From: Bradyrhizobium sp. Ai1a-2
GTDB lineage: Bacteria; Pseudomonadota; Alphaproteobacteria; Rhizobiales; Xanthobacteraceae
Assembly: GCF_000426245.1 (NCBI RefSeq)
Contig: NZ_AUEZ01000028.1
Coordinates: forward strand, 1-64,000
Direction: 5' to 3'
DNA length: 64,000 bases
Made by a program: the position numbers and the translations under genes. The notes beneath the pieces are model-generated. The model searched no databases, was not told where the DNA came from, and saw nothing but the letters and a program-made list of their open reading frames with translations. This document shows positions 28,521 through 36,623 of this stretch, in pieces; position 1 is the first letter of the stretch, and each line of letters starts with the position of its first letter.

Positions 28521-29441
28521 CTACGCTCCCTTGTTCTTCCTTCGCTCCCGCTTGCGCCAGTCGGCGACGAACGCCACGAAGGCGGCGAGCGCCGGCGGCG
28601 GTTGGCGCCGGCTCGGGTAGTAGAGGAACGGGCCCGGAAACGGCGGGCACCAATCGTCGAGCACGCTGACCAGCGCGCCGGATTTGACACCATAGCGCAC
28701 ATATCCCTCAAACGTGGCCCAATAGCCGACGCCGTCATGGACGGCGCGGAGCGCAAGCCCGAGATAGGTCGCGATCAGCTTCGCCGGCGGCGACACCTTG
28801 ACCACGCGTCCCGCCTTTTCGAACTCCCAATCGTGCATCGCGCCGCTGCCGAAACGAGTGCGGATACAGGGATGGTCGAGCAGGTCCCTTGGTTGCGTCG
28901 GCCGGCCATGGCGCGCGACGTAATCACGCGAGGCCACGACCGCGTAGCGCTGCGGTGGCCCAAGCGATACCGCGATCATATCCTGCGCGAGATGCTCGCC
29001 GTAGCGCACGCCGGCGTCGAAGCCTCCGGCGACGATATCGACGAACGCAGTTTCGGCGACGATCTCCAGATCGACTTGCGGATATTTTGCCAGGAACGGT
29101 GCCACCATCGGCGCCAGCACCAGGTCGATGGCCGGCGGCGGCGCATTGATGCGCAGGCGACCCGACGGCACGTCGCGCAAGCCTCGCACCTGGTCAAGCG
29201 CTGCGCCGACGTCGCGCATCGCCGGACCCACGCGCGCAAGCAACAACTCGCCGGCCTCGGTCAACGCCACGCTGCGCGTGGTGCGGTTCATCAGGCGGAC
29301 GCCGAGCTGCTTCTCCATGTCGCGCAGCCGCTGGCTGAGGCTGGAAACCGAGACGCGCTGCTCCAGCGCCGCACGCCGAAAATTCTGTGTGCGGGCCACC
29401 GCGAGGAAAGCCTCGAGATCGCGAAGGTCGAAATCCTGCAT
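28521..29441 (-). CDS. LysR-family transcriptional regulator
   Basis: This 306-residue regulator has an N-terminal winged HTH (residues 1-62: LRDLEAFLAVARTQNFRRAA, SSLSQRLRDMEKQLGVRL) and a periplasmic-binding-protein-like effector domain (about 90-295). It is transcribed divergently from an aldo-keto reductase, the classic LysR arrangement, so that gene is its likely target; the effector is unknown. The start codon abuts an inverted repeat TTGTTC-N8-GAACAA at 29441-29460, leaving almost no room for a leader. Confidence 0.92.
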   Translation of the reverse strand: MQDFDLRDLEAFLAVARTQNFRRAALEQRVSVSSLSQRLRDMEKQLGVRLMNRTTRSVALTEAGELLLARVGPAMRDVGAALDQVRGLRDVPSGRLRINAPPPAIDLVLAPMVAPFLAKYPQVDLEIVAETAFVDIVAGGFDAGVRYGEHLAQDMIAVSLGPPQRYAVVASRDYVARHGRPTQPRDLLDHPCIRTRFGSGAMHDWEFEKAGRVVKVSPPAKLIATYLGLALRAVHDGVGYWATFEGYVRYGVKSGALVSVLDDWCPPFPGPFLYYPSRRQPPPALAAFVAFVADWRKRERRKNKGA

Positions 29442-29460
29442 TGTTCGGTATATTGAACAA
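29441..29460. promoter_or_regulatory. Perfect inverted repeat, probable LysR operator
   Basis: TTGTTC (29441-29446) and GAACAA (29455-29460) are perfect inverted arms with an 8-base AT-rich centre. It lies in the 119-base gap between the LysR gene and the aldo-keto reductase gene and overlaps the first base of the LysR start codon. Confidence 0.6.
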
Positions 29461-29560
29461 GCTATTCGTGATTGTCCAGCTTATCGAACTAAGCCGAGCG
29501 GCGCATATCAGCCTCGTCACAAGCGGCATCCAAACGCCGCCATTTCGAGGAGAAATTGCC

Positions 29561-30562
29561 ATGGAAAAACGCAAACTCGGTTCAACCGGCCCGCACGTCT
29601 CCACCATCGGCCTGGGCTGCATGGGCATGTCGGATTTTTACGGCCCCGCCGACCGCGACGAGAGCATTGCCACCATCCATGCCGCGCTCGATGCCGGCAT
29701 CACCCTGCTCGACACCGGCGACTTCTACGGCATGGGCCACAATGAGATGCTGATCGGGGAAGCGCTCGCCGGCCGCAGCCGCGACGATCTGCAGATCTCG
29801 GTCAAGTTCGGCGCGCTGCGCACAGCGAACCGGGGCTTTCTCGGTTACGATAGCCGGCCGATTGCGGTGAAGAATTTTGCCGCCTATTCGCTGCAGCGGC
29901 TCCGCACTGACCACATCGACATCTATCGGCCGGCGCGGCTCGATCCCAACGTGCCGATCGAGGAGACGATCGGGGCGATCGCCGACCTGATCAAGGCCGG
30001 GGACGTCAGGCATATCGGTCTATCGGAAGTCGGCTCGGAGACCATCCGCCGTGCGCACACCGTGCATCCGATCGCCGATCTGCAGATCGAATATTCGCTG
30101 ATCGCGCGCGGCATCGAGGACGACATCCTGAAGACCTGCCGCGAGCTTGGCATCAGCATCACCGCTTACGGCGTGCTGGCACGCGGACTGATCAGCGGTC
30201 ACTGGTCGAAGGAGCATTCCGGCGCGCAGGATTTCCGCCTGCTGAGCCCGCGCTTCCAGGCCGGCAATATCGACACCAATCTGGCGCTGGTGGAGTTGCT
30301 TCGCGCTATCGCCAGGGACGTCGGCGCATCTCCGGCGCAAGTCGCGATCGCCTGGGTCGCCGCGCAGGGCAAGGATATCGTGCCGCTGGTTGGCGCCCGC
30401 CGCCGCGACCGTCTCACCGAGGCGCTCGGCGCGATCGAGGTGAAACTCACGGATGCGCATCTCGCCGCGCTGGCAAAAGCGTTTCCGCCCGGCGTTGCTG
30501 CTGGCGGCCGCTATCCTGAGGAGCACTTGAGGCACATGGATAGCGAGATGCGCGCGTCCTGA
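29561..30562 (+). CDS. Aldo/keto reductase
   Basis: This 333-residue NADPH-dependent reductase has the AKR TIM-barrel fold: GLGCMGMSDFYG, catalytic Asp and Tyr in LLDTGDFYGMGHNE, and Lys in VKFGALR. The tetrad histidine, usually in YYxHR, is replaced by Ala125 (IYRPARLDP), so activity or mechanism may differ; I recall this variant in other rhizobial reductases. C-terminal cofactor segment: VPLVGARRRDRLTEAL. GAGGAG precedes the ATG at 29561. Probably controlled by the divergent LysR protein. Confidence 0.9.
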   Translation: MEKRKLGSTGPHVSTIGLGCMGMSDFYGPADRDESIATIHAALDAGITLLDTGDFYGMGHNEMLIGEALAGRSRDDLQISVKFGALRTANRGFLGYDSRPIAVKNFAAYSLQRLRTDHIDIYRPARLDPNVPIEETIGAIADLIKAGDVRHIGLSEVGSETIRRAHTVHPIADLQIEYSLIARGIEDDILKTCRELGISITAYGVLARGLISGHWSKEHSGAQDFRLLSPRFQAGNIDTNLALVELLRAIARDVGASPAQVAIAWVAAQGKDIVPLVGARRRDRLTEALGAIEVKLTDAHLAALAKAFPPGVAAGGRYPEEHLRHMDSEMRAS

Positions 30563-30565
30563 CGC

Positions 30566-31366
30566 CTAAAGATGCCCGCTCAGATCGGTGATGACGGGGT
30601 TGTCGCCGTTGAGCGGATTGGCCGGATCGCGCGCGTAACGCAGGGTCTCGAAGCGCATCGCGCGCGCATCCACCATCAACAGGCGGCCGACCAGGCCGTC
30701 GCCGAAGCCGACGATCTCGCGGATCGCCTCTAGCGCCATCATCGAGCCCAGGATGCCGGCGAGCGCACCCATCACTCCGGCTTCCGCGCAGGCCGGCACG
30801 GTGCCGGGCGGCGGCGGTTCGGGAAACAGGCAGCGATAGGTCGGATTGAACTCGCCGGCAGCGTTCTTCTCATGCGCGCGGATCGTGGTCAGCGAGCCGT
30901 CGAACACGCCAAGCGCCGCAGTGATCAGCGGTTTGCCCGCGAGGAAGCAGGCATCGGAGGCGAGGTAGCGCGTCTCGAAATTGTCGGAGCCGTCGAGCAC
31001 GAGATCGTAGCCGCCGATCAGCGACATCACATTGTTCGCATCGAGCCGCACCGCATGCGCCTCGAAATTGACATGCGGGTTGAGCGCGTGGATCTGCTCG
31101 GCGGCGCTGTCGACCTTGCGTTTGCCGATGTCCGGCGTCGCATGGATGATCTGGCGCTGCAGGTTCGACAGCGAGACCGTGTCGTCATCGACAACGCCGA
31201 GCGTGCCGACGCCGGCCGCCGCCAGATACATCAGTGACGGCGCGCCAAGGCCGCCGGCGCCGATTACCAGCACCGAAGCTTCCTTCAGCGCCGTCTGTCC
31301 GGGCCCACCGACTTCGCGCAGCACGATGTGACGGGCGTAGCGTTCGAGTTCGTCAGCAGTCAGCAT
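30566..31366 (-). CDS. MoeB/ThiF-family adenylyltransferase
   Basis: This 266-residue E1-like enzyme activates the C-terminus of a small sulfur carrier (MoaD or ThiS type) by adenylation, for molybdopterin or thiamine synthesis. Motifs include the nucleotide loop VLVIGAGGLGAPSLMYLAAAG, the Arg finger region LSNLQRQIIH, and DGSDNFETRYL. The two CxxC zinc pairs of E. coli MoeB are not seen. ATG at 31366 gives the usual N-terminus LTADELERYARHI; the longer frame to 31408 runs into the family G repeat. No moa or thi gene is adjacent, so the partner is unknown. Confidence 0.88.
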   Translation of the reverse strand: MLTADELERYARHIVLREVGGPGQTALKEASVLVIGAGGLGAPSLMYLAAAGVGTLGVVDDDTVSLSNLQRQIIHATPDIGKRKVDSAAEQIHALNPHVNFEAHAVRLDANNVMSLIGGYDLVLDGSDNFETRYLASDACFLAGKPLITAALGVFDGSLTTIRAHEKNAAGEFNPTYRCLFPEPPPPGTVPACAEAGVMGALAGILGSMMALEAIREIVGFGDGLVGRLLMVDARAMRFETLRYARDPANPLNGDNPVITDLSGHL

Positions 31367-31403
31367 CGTCGCCTTTGTCCTTCCTCGCGGTCCCTGCCAG
31401 ACC

Positions 31404-31445
31404 CTCATGGTGAGGAGCGCGGCACGCGCTCCTCAGGATGAGGAC
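31404..31445. repeat. Short palindromic repeat, family G
   Basis: CCTCATGGTGAGGAGCGCG (31405-31423) and CGCGCTCCTCAGGATGAGG (31425-31443) form an almost perfect hairpin. It lies in the divergent gap between the MoeB-like gene and the secreted protease-like gene. Confidence 0.7.
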
Positions 31446-31545
31446 CTTCTATGTTGCGCCTTACGCAGTGAACCGTCACGCGGTTGTTGCCGACCAAGCA
31501 GATGTGCATAATCGGCCCAACGCGCAATAACCTCCCGGATTTGTC

Positions 31546-32895
31546 ATGAGATCGATGCTTTCGGCAACATTGATGATCGTGACAATGGGGATCGCGCAGG
31601 CGCAGACGACGCCGCCCGCGGGCGCCAAGCCAAAGACGGTCGCGACCGTGCCGGTCCGCCCCGCGCTGCAGAAGCCCGAGGAGACGGCAAACGGGATGAC
31701 GCAGGCCGAGCGGCTCGCGCTGCAATCCGATCTCGCCTGGGTCGGCCAGTATAATGGCGCGATAACCGGCGATGTCAGCGAGCGCATGGTCAACGCGATC
31801 AAGGAATTCCAGAAATCGCGCGGCGGCAAGCCGACCGGCGTGCTCAACCCGCAGGAACGCGGCGTGCTGGCCGAGACCGCGCGACGGAAACAGGAGAGCG
31901 TCGGCTGGCGGATCGTCACCGACCCCGGCACCGGGGCGCAGCTCGGCATTCCGACCAAACTGGTTCCGCAACTGGCAAGCGGCGTCGACGGCGCCAGATG
32001 GACGTCACCGACGGGGACGGTCCAGGTGGTGCTGACGCGGCGCAAGGAGGCGACCCCGACCACCGCGAAACTCGCCGAGCGCGAGAAGAAGGAACCGGGA
32101 CGCAGCGTCGACTATACCGTCGTCAAGCCGGATTTCTTCGTGCTGTCGGGCCTGCAGGGGCTGAAGAAGTTCTACATCCGCGGCACCTTCAAGGGCGACG
32201 AGGTCCGCATCCTCACCATCCTCTACGATCAGGCGACCGAGAATACTGTCGAGCCGGTGGTGATCGCGATGTCGAGCGCCTTCAACGCGTTCCCGACCGG
32301 CCCGCAGGTTGCGGGGCCCCCGCCGCGCAAGACGGTGGAATACGGCACCGGCGTCGTCGTCAGCGATGACGGCGCGATCGTGACCGACCGGCTGGTCACC
32401 GACGAATGCATCGCGATCACGATCGGCGGCCACGGCAATGCCGATCGAATCGCCGAGGACAAGGAGCACGATCTCGCGCTGCTGCACATCTATGGCGTGC
32501 GCGAATTGAAGCCGCTGAATATCGGCGGCGCCGGCGCCAAGACGGCGCTCGACCTCACCGGCATCGCCGATCCGCAGAACCAGGGCGGCGGCAATGCCGT
32601 GAGCAGCGCCAGGGCGACAGCCACGCCTGTCGGCAGCGACGTCACGCTCACGCCGGCACCCGCGATCGGCTTCTCCGGTGCGGCCGCGCTCGATGCCGAC
32701 GGCAATTTCGCCGGACTCGCGTTGCTGAAGCCGGTGGTCGTCGCCGGCCCCGCGAATACGGCACCTGCGTCGCAGGCGATGCTGGCGCCGGTCGCGACGG
32801 TACGCGATTTCCTGAAAGCGCATGGTGTGACTGCGAACGGCACATCGTCCGACGCAAAGGCCGCCGTCGTCCGCGTGATCTGCGTGCGGAAGTGA
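31546..32895 (+). CDS. Secreted peptidoglycan-binding protein with a degenerate trypsin-like domain
   Basis: This 449-residue protein has a signal peptide (about residues 1-19, cleavage after AQA), a peptidoglycan-binding type 1 domain (about 50-105: LQSDLAWVGQYNGAITGDVS, AIKEFQKSRGG), and a C-terminal trypsin-2-like domain (about 265-430). In the latter the Asp (EHDLALLHI, D309) and Ser (GFSGAAAL, S377) positions are kept. The His of the usual TNAHVV is replaced: the aligned segment reads VTDRLVT, with Leu283 at the His position. It is therefore probably an inactive protease or a binding protein in the periplasm. Substrate and partners unknown. Confidence 0.8.
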   Translation: MRSMLSATLMIVTMGIAQAQTTPPAGAKPKTVATVPVRPALQKPEETANGMTQAERLALQSDLAWVGQYNGAITGDVSERMVNAIKEFQKSRGGKPTGVLNPQERGVLAETARRKQESVGWRIVTDPGTGAQLGIPTKLVPQLASGVDGARWTSPTGTVQVVLTRRKEATPTTAKLAEREKKEPGRSVDYTVVKPDFFVLSGLQGLKKFYIRGTFKGDEVRILTILYDQATENTVEPVVIAMSSAFNAFPTGPQVAGPPPRKTVEYGTGVVVSDDGAIVTDRLVTDECIAITIGGHGNADRIAEDKEHDLALLHIYGVRELKPLNIGGAGAKTALDLTGIADPQNQGGGNAVSSARATATPVGSDVTLTPAPAIGFSGAAALDADGNFAGLALLKPVVVAGPANTAPASQAMLAPVATVRDFLKAHGVTANGTSSDAKAAVVRVICVRK

Positions 32896-32907
32896 CGCTG
32901 GCTTCCC

Positions 32908-33075
32908 GCCTCGCCCCGCTTGCGGGGAGAGGCCGGATTGCATCGGCAGATGCAATCCGGGTGAGGGGCTGCCTCCGCGAACTCATCTCTCACCGAATTT
33001 GCGGAGACACCCCCTCACCCCAACCCTCTCAGGGCGAGCTCTGCTCGTCCCGGCCCCGCAACAGCGGGGAGAGGG
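32908..33075. repeat. Palindromic repeat, family F (CTCGCCCCGC type)
   Basis: A compound element: CTCGCCCCGCTTGCGGGGAG (32910-32929), GGATTGCATC/GATGCAATCC (32935-32959), CTCACCGAATTTGCGGAGA, and CCCCGCAACAGCGGGGAGAG near 33055-33074. It fills the space between the convergent protease-like and gamma-glutamyltransferase genes. A related copy at 57612 is part of trpF. Confidence 0.85.
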
Positions 33076-33083
33076 AGTCCGTG

Positions 33084-34763
33084 TCACGCCAGCCTGAACC
33101 TTACCCCCGCGCGCGCGAGACCGCCGGCGATCCCGACTGGCGTGCCGTCGGCGCGCCAGCAGGCGGCGCCCAGCATGCGGCCATCGTCCTCAAACTGGAT
33201 CGCGTTCATGCCGCCGGCGACTGAGGATACCGGCGCGACCGTGTGGCCCATCGCCGCAAGTTTCTCGCGCACGCTCTCGGGCACGGCGAGTTCGACTTCG
33301 AGTGCATTGCCCTCGGTCCACACCCGCGGTGCCTCGACCGCTTCCTGCAGGCTCATGCCGTGATCGATCAGGTTGATCAGCGCCTGCATGGCGCTGGGGA
33401 AGATGCGTTTTCCGCCGGGCAGGCCCAGCGCATATCGGAGCTTGCCGTCGCGCAGCGCCATCATCGGCGACATCGAGGTGGTGACGCGCTTGCCCGCCGA
33501 GAGCGACAGCGCGTGGCCGGGACGCGGATCGAACAAATGCATGTAATTGTTCGCGATGGCCCCTAAGCCCGGGATCATGATCTTCGCGCCGAACAGATTG
33601 TTGATGGTCTGCGTGGTCGCAACCACGTTGCCGAACCCATCCGCCGCAGTCAGATGCGTGGTGTGCGCACCTTCGAGCTGCGCAACGCCCGCGCCCCAGG
33701 CCTGCGCCCGATCGGGATCGATCGCACGGCGGCGCTCCTCGGCATAGGCTTTCGATGTCAGCCGCTCGACGGGCACGTTGACATAGGCGGGATCGCCGCT
33801 CGCCGCCGCGCGGTCGGCGAAGGCGATCTTCAGCACTTCGGCGAGATAGTGGATCGTCTCGGCGGTGCCGAAACCGAGGCGCGCGATGTCGTAGCCTTCG
33901 AGGATATTCAGCATCTCCGCGATGTGCACGCCCGACGCCGCCGGCGGCGGCGGTCCCAGGATGGCCCAGCCGCGATAATCGGCGCGGATCGGCTGACGCT
34001 CGACGGTCTTGTAGGCCGCGAGATCGGCGCGGCGAATGTATCCGCCGTTCTTCTCCATGTAGTCCACGAGGATATCGCCGAGCGATCCCTGATACAGCGC
34101 GGCTTCGCCATGCTCGGCGATATGCCGCAGGGTCTCCGCATATTCGGCCTGCACGACGCGTTCGCCGATCTTGATCGGTTCGCCGTCCGGAAGGTAGATC
34201 GCCGAAATCGGCTTGTCCTTCAGCATATCGGCCGCGCTCTCGCGGATGCACTCGTGCAAGTAAGGCGTCACGGCATAGCCGCGGGCGGCATGCTTGATCG
34301 CGGGCTGCATGACATCGGCAAGGCTCATGGTGCCGAAGCGCCGCAGCGTCTCGCACCAGGCCATCAGCGAACCCGGTACCGCAACCGCCTTCGGACCGAC
34401 GCAATTCTCTTCGCCGACGGTGTCGAACACGTCATGCACCGAACCCGGCTTCGAACTGTAGGTGTCGGGACGGACCGCGAGCGGCACCGTGCTCTGGCCG
34501 TCGATGAAGCGATGCGTGCCGTCGGCGAGGCGGATATGCGCCATGCCGCCGCCGATGATGCCGACCATCATCGGCTCGACCACGGTCAGCGTGAACAGTG
34601 TCGCGATCGCCGCATCGACGGCATTGCCGCCGGCGGCCAGCATCTCGGCGCCCGCGCTTGAGGCCAGCGGGTGATTGCTGACGACCATGCCGCGGCTGGA
34701 GATGGCTGGTTGCTTCTCGCATGCGAAACTTGTCGACGCGCGGTCGCGCCAATTGTTGCTCAT
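33084..34763 (-). CDS. ggt: Gamma-glutamyltransferase family protein
   Basis: This Ntn hydrolase processes itself into two subunits and cleaves or transfers gamma-glutamyl groups from glutathione and related peptides. The 559-residue precursor has the large-subunit start (SNHPLASSAGAEMLAAGGNA, FTLTVVEPMMVGIIGGG). The self-cleavage Thr lies in HTTHLTAADGFGNVVA. Small-subunit motifs (TTSMSPMMALRDGK, LGLPGGKRIFPSAMQALIN) follow. No clear signal peptide is seen, so a cytoplasmic acylase-type role is possible. ATG at 34763 has GGGGAG upstream; the frame extends further without homology. Confidence 0.9.
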   Translation of the reverse strand: MSNNWRDRASTSFACEKQPAISSRGMVVSNHPLASSAGAEMLAAGGNAVDAAIATLFTLTVVEPMMVGIIGGGMAHIRLADGTHRFIDGQSTVPLAVRPDTYSSKPGSVHDVFDTVGEENCVGPKAVAVPGSLMAWCETLRRFGTMSLADVMQPAIKHAARGYAVTPYLHECIRESAADMLKDKPISAIYLPDGEPIKIGERVVQAEYAETLRHIAEHGEAALYQGSLGDILVDYMEKNGGYIRRADLAAYKTVERQPIRADYRGWAILGPPPPAASGVHIAEMLNILEGYDIARLGFGTAETIHYLAEVLKIAFADRAAASGDPAYVNVPVERLTSKAYAEERRRAIDPDRAQAWGAGVAQLEGAHTTHLTAADGFGNVVATTQTINNLFGAKIMIPGLGAIANNYMHLFDPRPGHALSLSAGKRVTTSMSPMMALRDGKLRYALGLPGGKRIFPSAMQALINLIDHGMSLQEAVEAPRVWTEGNALEVELAVPESVREKLAAMGHTVAPVSSVAGGMNAIQFEDDGRMLGAACWRADGTPVGIAGGLARAGVRFRLA

Positions 34764-34786
34764 GACGTCGCTCCCCTTGTTGTGGG

Positions 34787-35671
34787 TTATTTCTGACATT
34801 TCGGGCACCAGAAGGTCGAACGGCCATTCTGGGTAAAGCGTTTCACGGTGCCGCCGCAGCCCGGAGTCGGGCACTTCTCGCCTTCGCGGTCATAGACCTG
34901 GAACGAATGCTGGAAATAGCCGAGTTCGCCATTGGTCTGGCGATGGTCGCGCAACGATGAGCCGCCGGCCCTGATCGCCTGGTTCAGCACATCGTGTATC
35001 GCAGCGACCAATCGTTCTGCGTGCTCCGTCGGCTCCGCCGTCTTCTTCTTGGCGAGCGTAGCCGCCAGCCGCCGCGGCGACAGGCGCGCGCGAAACAGCG
35101 CCTCGCAGACGTAGATATTGCCGAGCCCCGCGACCACGCGCTGGTCGAGCAACGCCGCCTTCAGGCTGGTCTTCTTGTTGGCGCAGGAGTGCGCCAGCAT
35201 CGCCGCATCAAATTCATTGCCGAGCGGCTCGGGGCCGAGGCCCTTCAACAGCGGCTCGTCCTCGATCGCGTTGCGCGCGATCACTTTCATGTAGCCGAAG
35301 CGGCGCGGGTCGTTGAAGACGATCGCGGCACCCGACGACATGTGGAAGATCACATGATCGTGCGCGCGGTCCTGATTCCGCTCGTAGTGGAAATGGCCCG
35401 GCGCAATCTTGTCGTCGTCCTTGAGCACGCGGAACGAGCCCGACATGCCCAGATGCATCAGCAGCACGTCGCCCGAGGTCAGGTCCGCCATCAGATATTT
35501 CGCGCGGCGGCCGAGGCCCGCGACAGTTTGCCCCTCCAGCCGCGCGACAAAGTCTTTTTGAAATGGAAACCGCAGATCCTTGCGGCGGGCTTCCGCTTTC
35601 AGGATTTGCGCGCCCTCCATGGACGGCTGCAGTCCGCGGCGGACGGTCTCGACTTCGGGGAGCTCGGGCAT
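34787..35671 (-). CDS. mutM: Formamidopyrimidine-DNA glycosylase (Fpg/MutM)
   Basis: Fpg removes 8-oxoguanine and ring-opened purines and nicks the abasic site. The 294-residue protein starts with the catalytic proline motif MPELPEVETVRRGL, so the start must be at 35671. It has the Lys of the beta-hairpin in RRAKYLMADL, the helix-two-turn-helix LDQRVVAGLGNIYVCEALF, and the C-terminal zinc finger with four cysteines (CPTPGC and CPKC). Divergent from ubiE, as is common in Rhizobiales. Confidence 0.97.
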   Translation of the reverse strand: MPELPEVETVRRGLQPSMEGAQILKAEARRKDLRFPFQKDFVARLEGQTVAGLGRRAKYLMADLTSGDVLLMHLGMSGSFRVLKDDDKIAPGHFHYERNQDRAHDHVIFHMSSGAAIVFNDPRRFGYMKVIARNAIEDEPLLKGLGPEPLGNEFDAAMLAHSCANKKTSLKAALLDQRVVAGLGNIYVCEALFRARLSPRRLAATLAKKKTAEPTEHAERLVAAIHDVLNQAIRAGGSSLRDHRQTNGELGYFQHSFQVYDREGEKCPTPGCGGTVKRFTQNGRSTFWCPKCQK

Positions 35672-35861
35672 GGAAATGTCATTCACACGGGGCGGGATCG
35701 GCAAAAGTGTAAGCGGTTTTGCACCGCTTCGCGCGCCAAATTAACAATTTGCGAACAATCCGCCGGATCACGGCCGGTTTGGCGGATTGTGCGCGGAGGT
35801 GCTGACGTGATAGCGCCATTGCGGCGGGCGCGCTATGGTCGCGCTGTGAGGTAGTGCGTTG

Positions 35862-36623
35862 ATGGATCGGCGGGACCAAACCACCCATTTCGGCTACAGG
35901 GACGTCCCCCTGGGCGAGAAGCAGACGCTGGTGAACGAGGTGTTCCACAGCGTGGCGTCGCGTTATGACTTGATGAACGATCTGATGTCGATCGGCCTGC
36001 ACCGGGTCTGGAAGGACATCATGATCACCCAGCTCAATCCGCCGAAGAGCGAAGCGCCGTTCGCGCTGCTCGACGTCGCGGGCGGCACCGGCGATATCGC
36101 GTTCCGCGCGGCGAAAGCCGGCGGCACCGGCTTCCGCGCCACCGTCTGCGACATCAATGCCGACATGCTCGAGGTCGGCCGCAACCGTGCCCGCGCCCAG
36201 CATCTCGATGACCGGGTCTCCTTCGTCGCCGGCAATGCCGAGGCGCTGAGCTTTCCGGACCGTTCGTTCGACGCCTACACGATCGCGTTCGGCATCCGCA
36301 ACGTGCCGCGGATCGATGTCGCGCTGCGCGAAGCCTATCGCGTGCTGCGGCCCGGCAGCCGGTTCCTCTGTCTCGAATTTTCCACCGTCGACGTGCCCGG
36401 GCTCGACCGGCTCTATGATCTGTTCTCATTCAGGGTGATCCCGCCGCTCGGCCGCGCCGTGACCGGCGACGCCGAGTCGTATCAGTATCTCGTCGAATCG
36501 ATCCGCAAGTTTCCACGGCCCAGCGCCTTTGCCGAGATGATCACTGCCGCCGGCTTTGCGCGCGTAAAGTGGGAAATCCTCTCCGGCGGCATCGTGGCGC
36601 TGCATTCGGGCTGGCGTTTGTGA
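35862..36623 (+). CDS. ubiE: Ubiquinone/menaquinone C-methyltransferase UbiE
   Basis: UbiE is the SAM-dependent C-methyltransferase of ubiquinone synthesis. The 253-residue protein has both UbiE signatures: FHSVASRYDLMNDLMSIGLH near the N-terminus and the late RVLRPGSRFLCLEFS. SAM motifs ALLDVAGGTGDIAFR and FVAGNAEALSFPD lie between. ATG at 35862 with GAGG upstream; a TTG one codon before is possible. The stop overlaps the ubiB GTG start. Confidence 0.96.
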   Translation: MDRRDQTTHFGYRDVPLGEKQTLVNEVFHSVASRYDLMNDLMSIGLHRVWKDIMITQLNPPKSEAPFALLDVAGGTGDIAFRAAKAGGTGFRATVCDINADMLEVGRNRARAQHLDDRVSFVAGNAEALSFPDRSFDAYTIAFGIRNVPRIDVALREAYRVLRPGSRFLCLEFSTVDVPGLDRLYDLFSFRVIPPLGRAVTGDAESYQYLVESIRKFPRPSAFAEMITAAGFARVKWEILSGGIVALHSGWRL

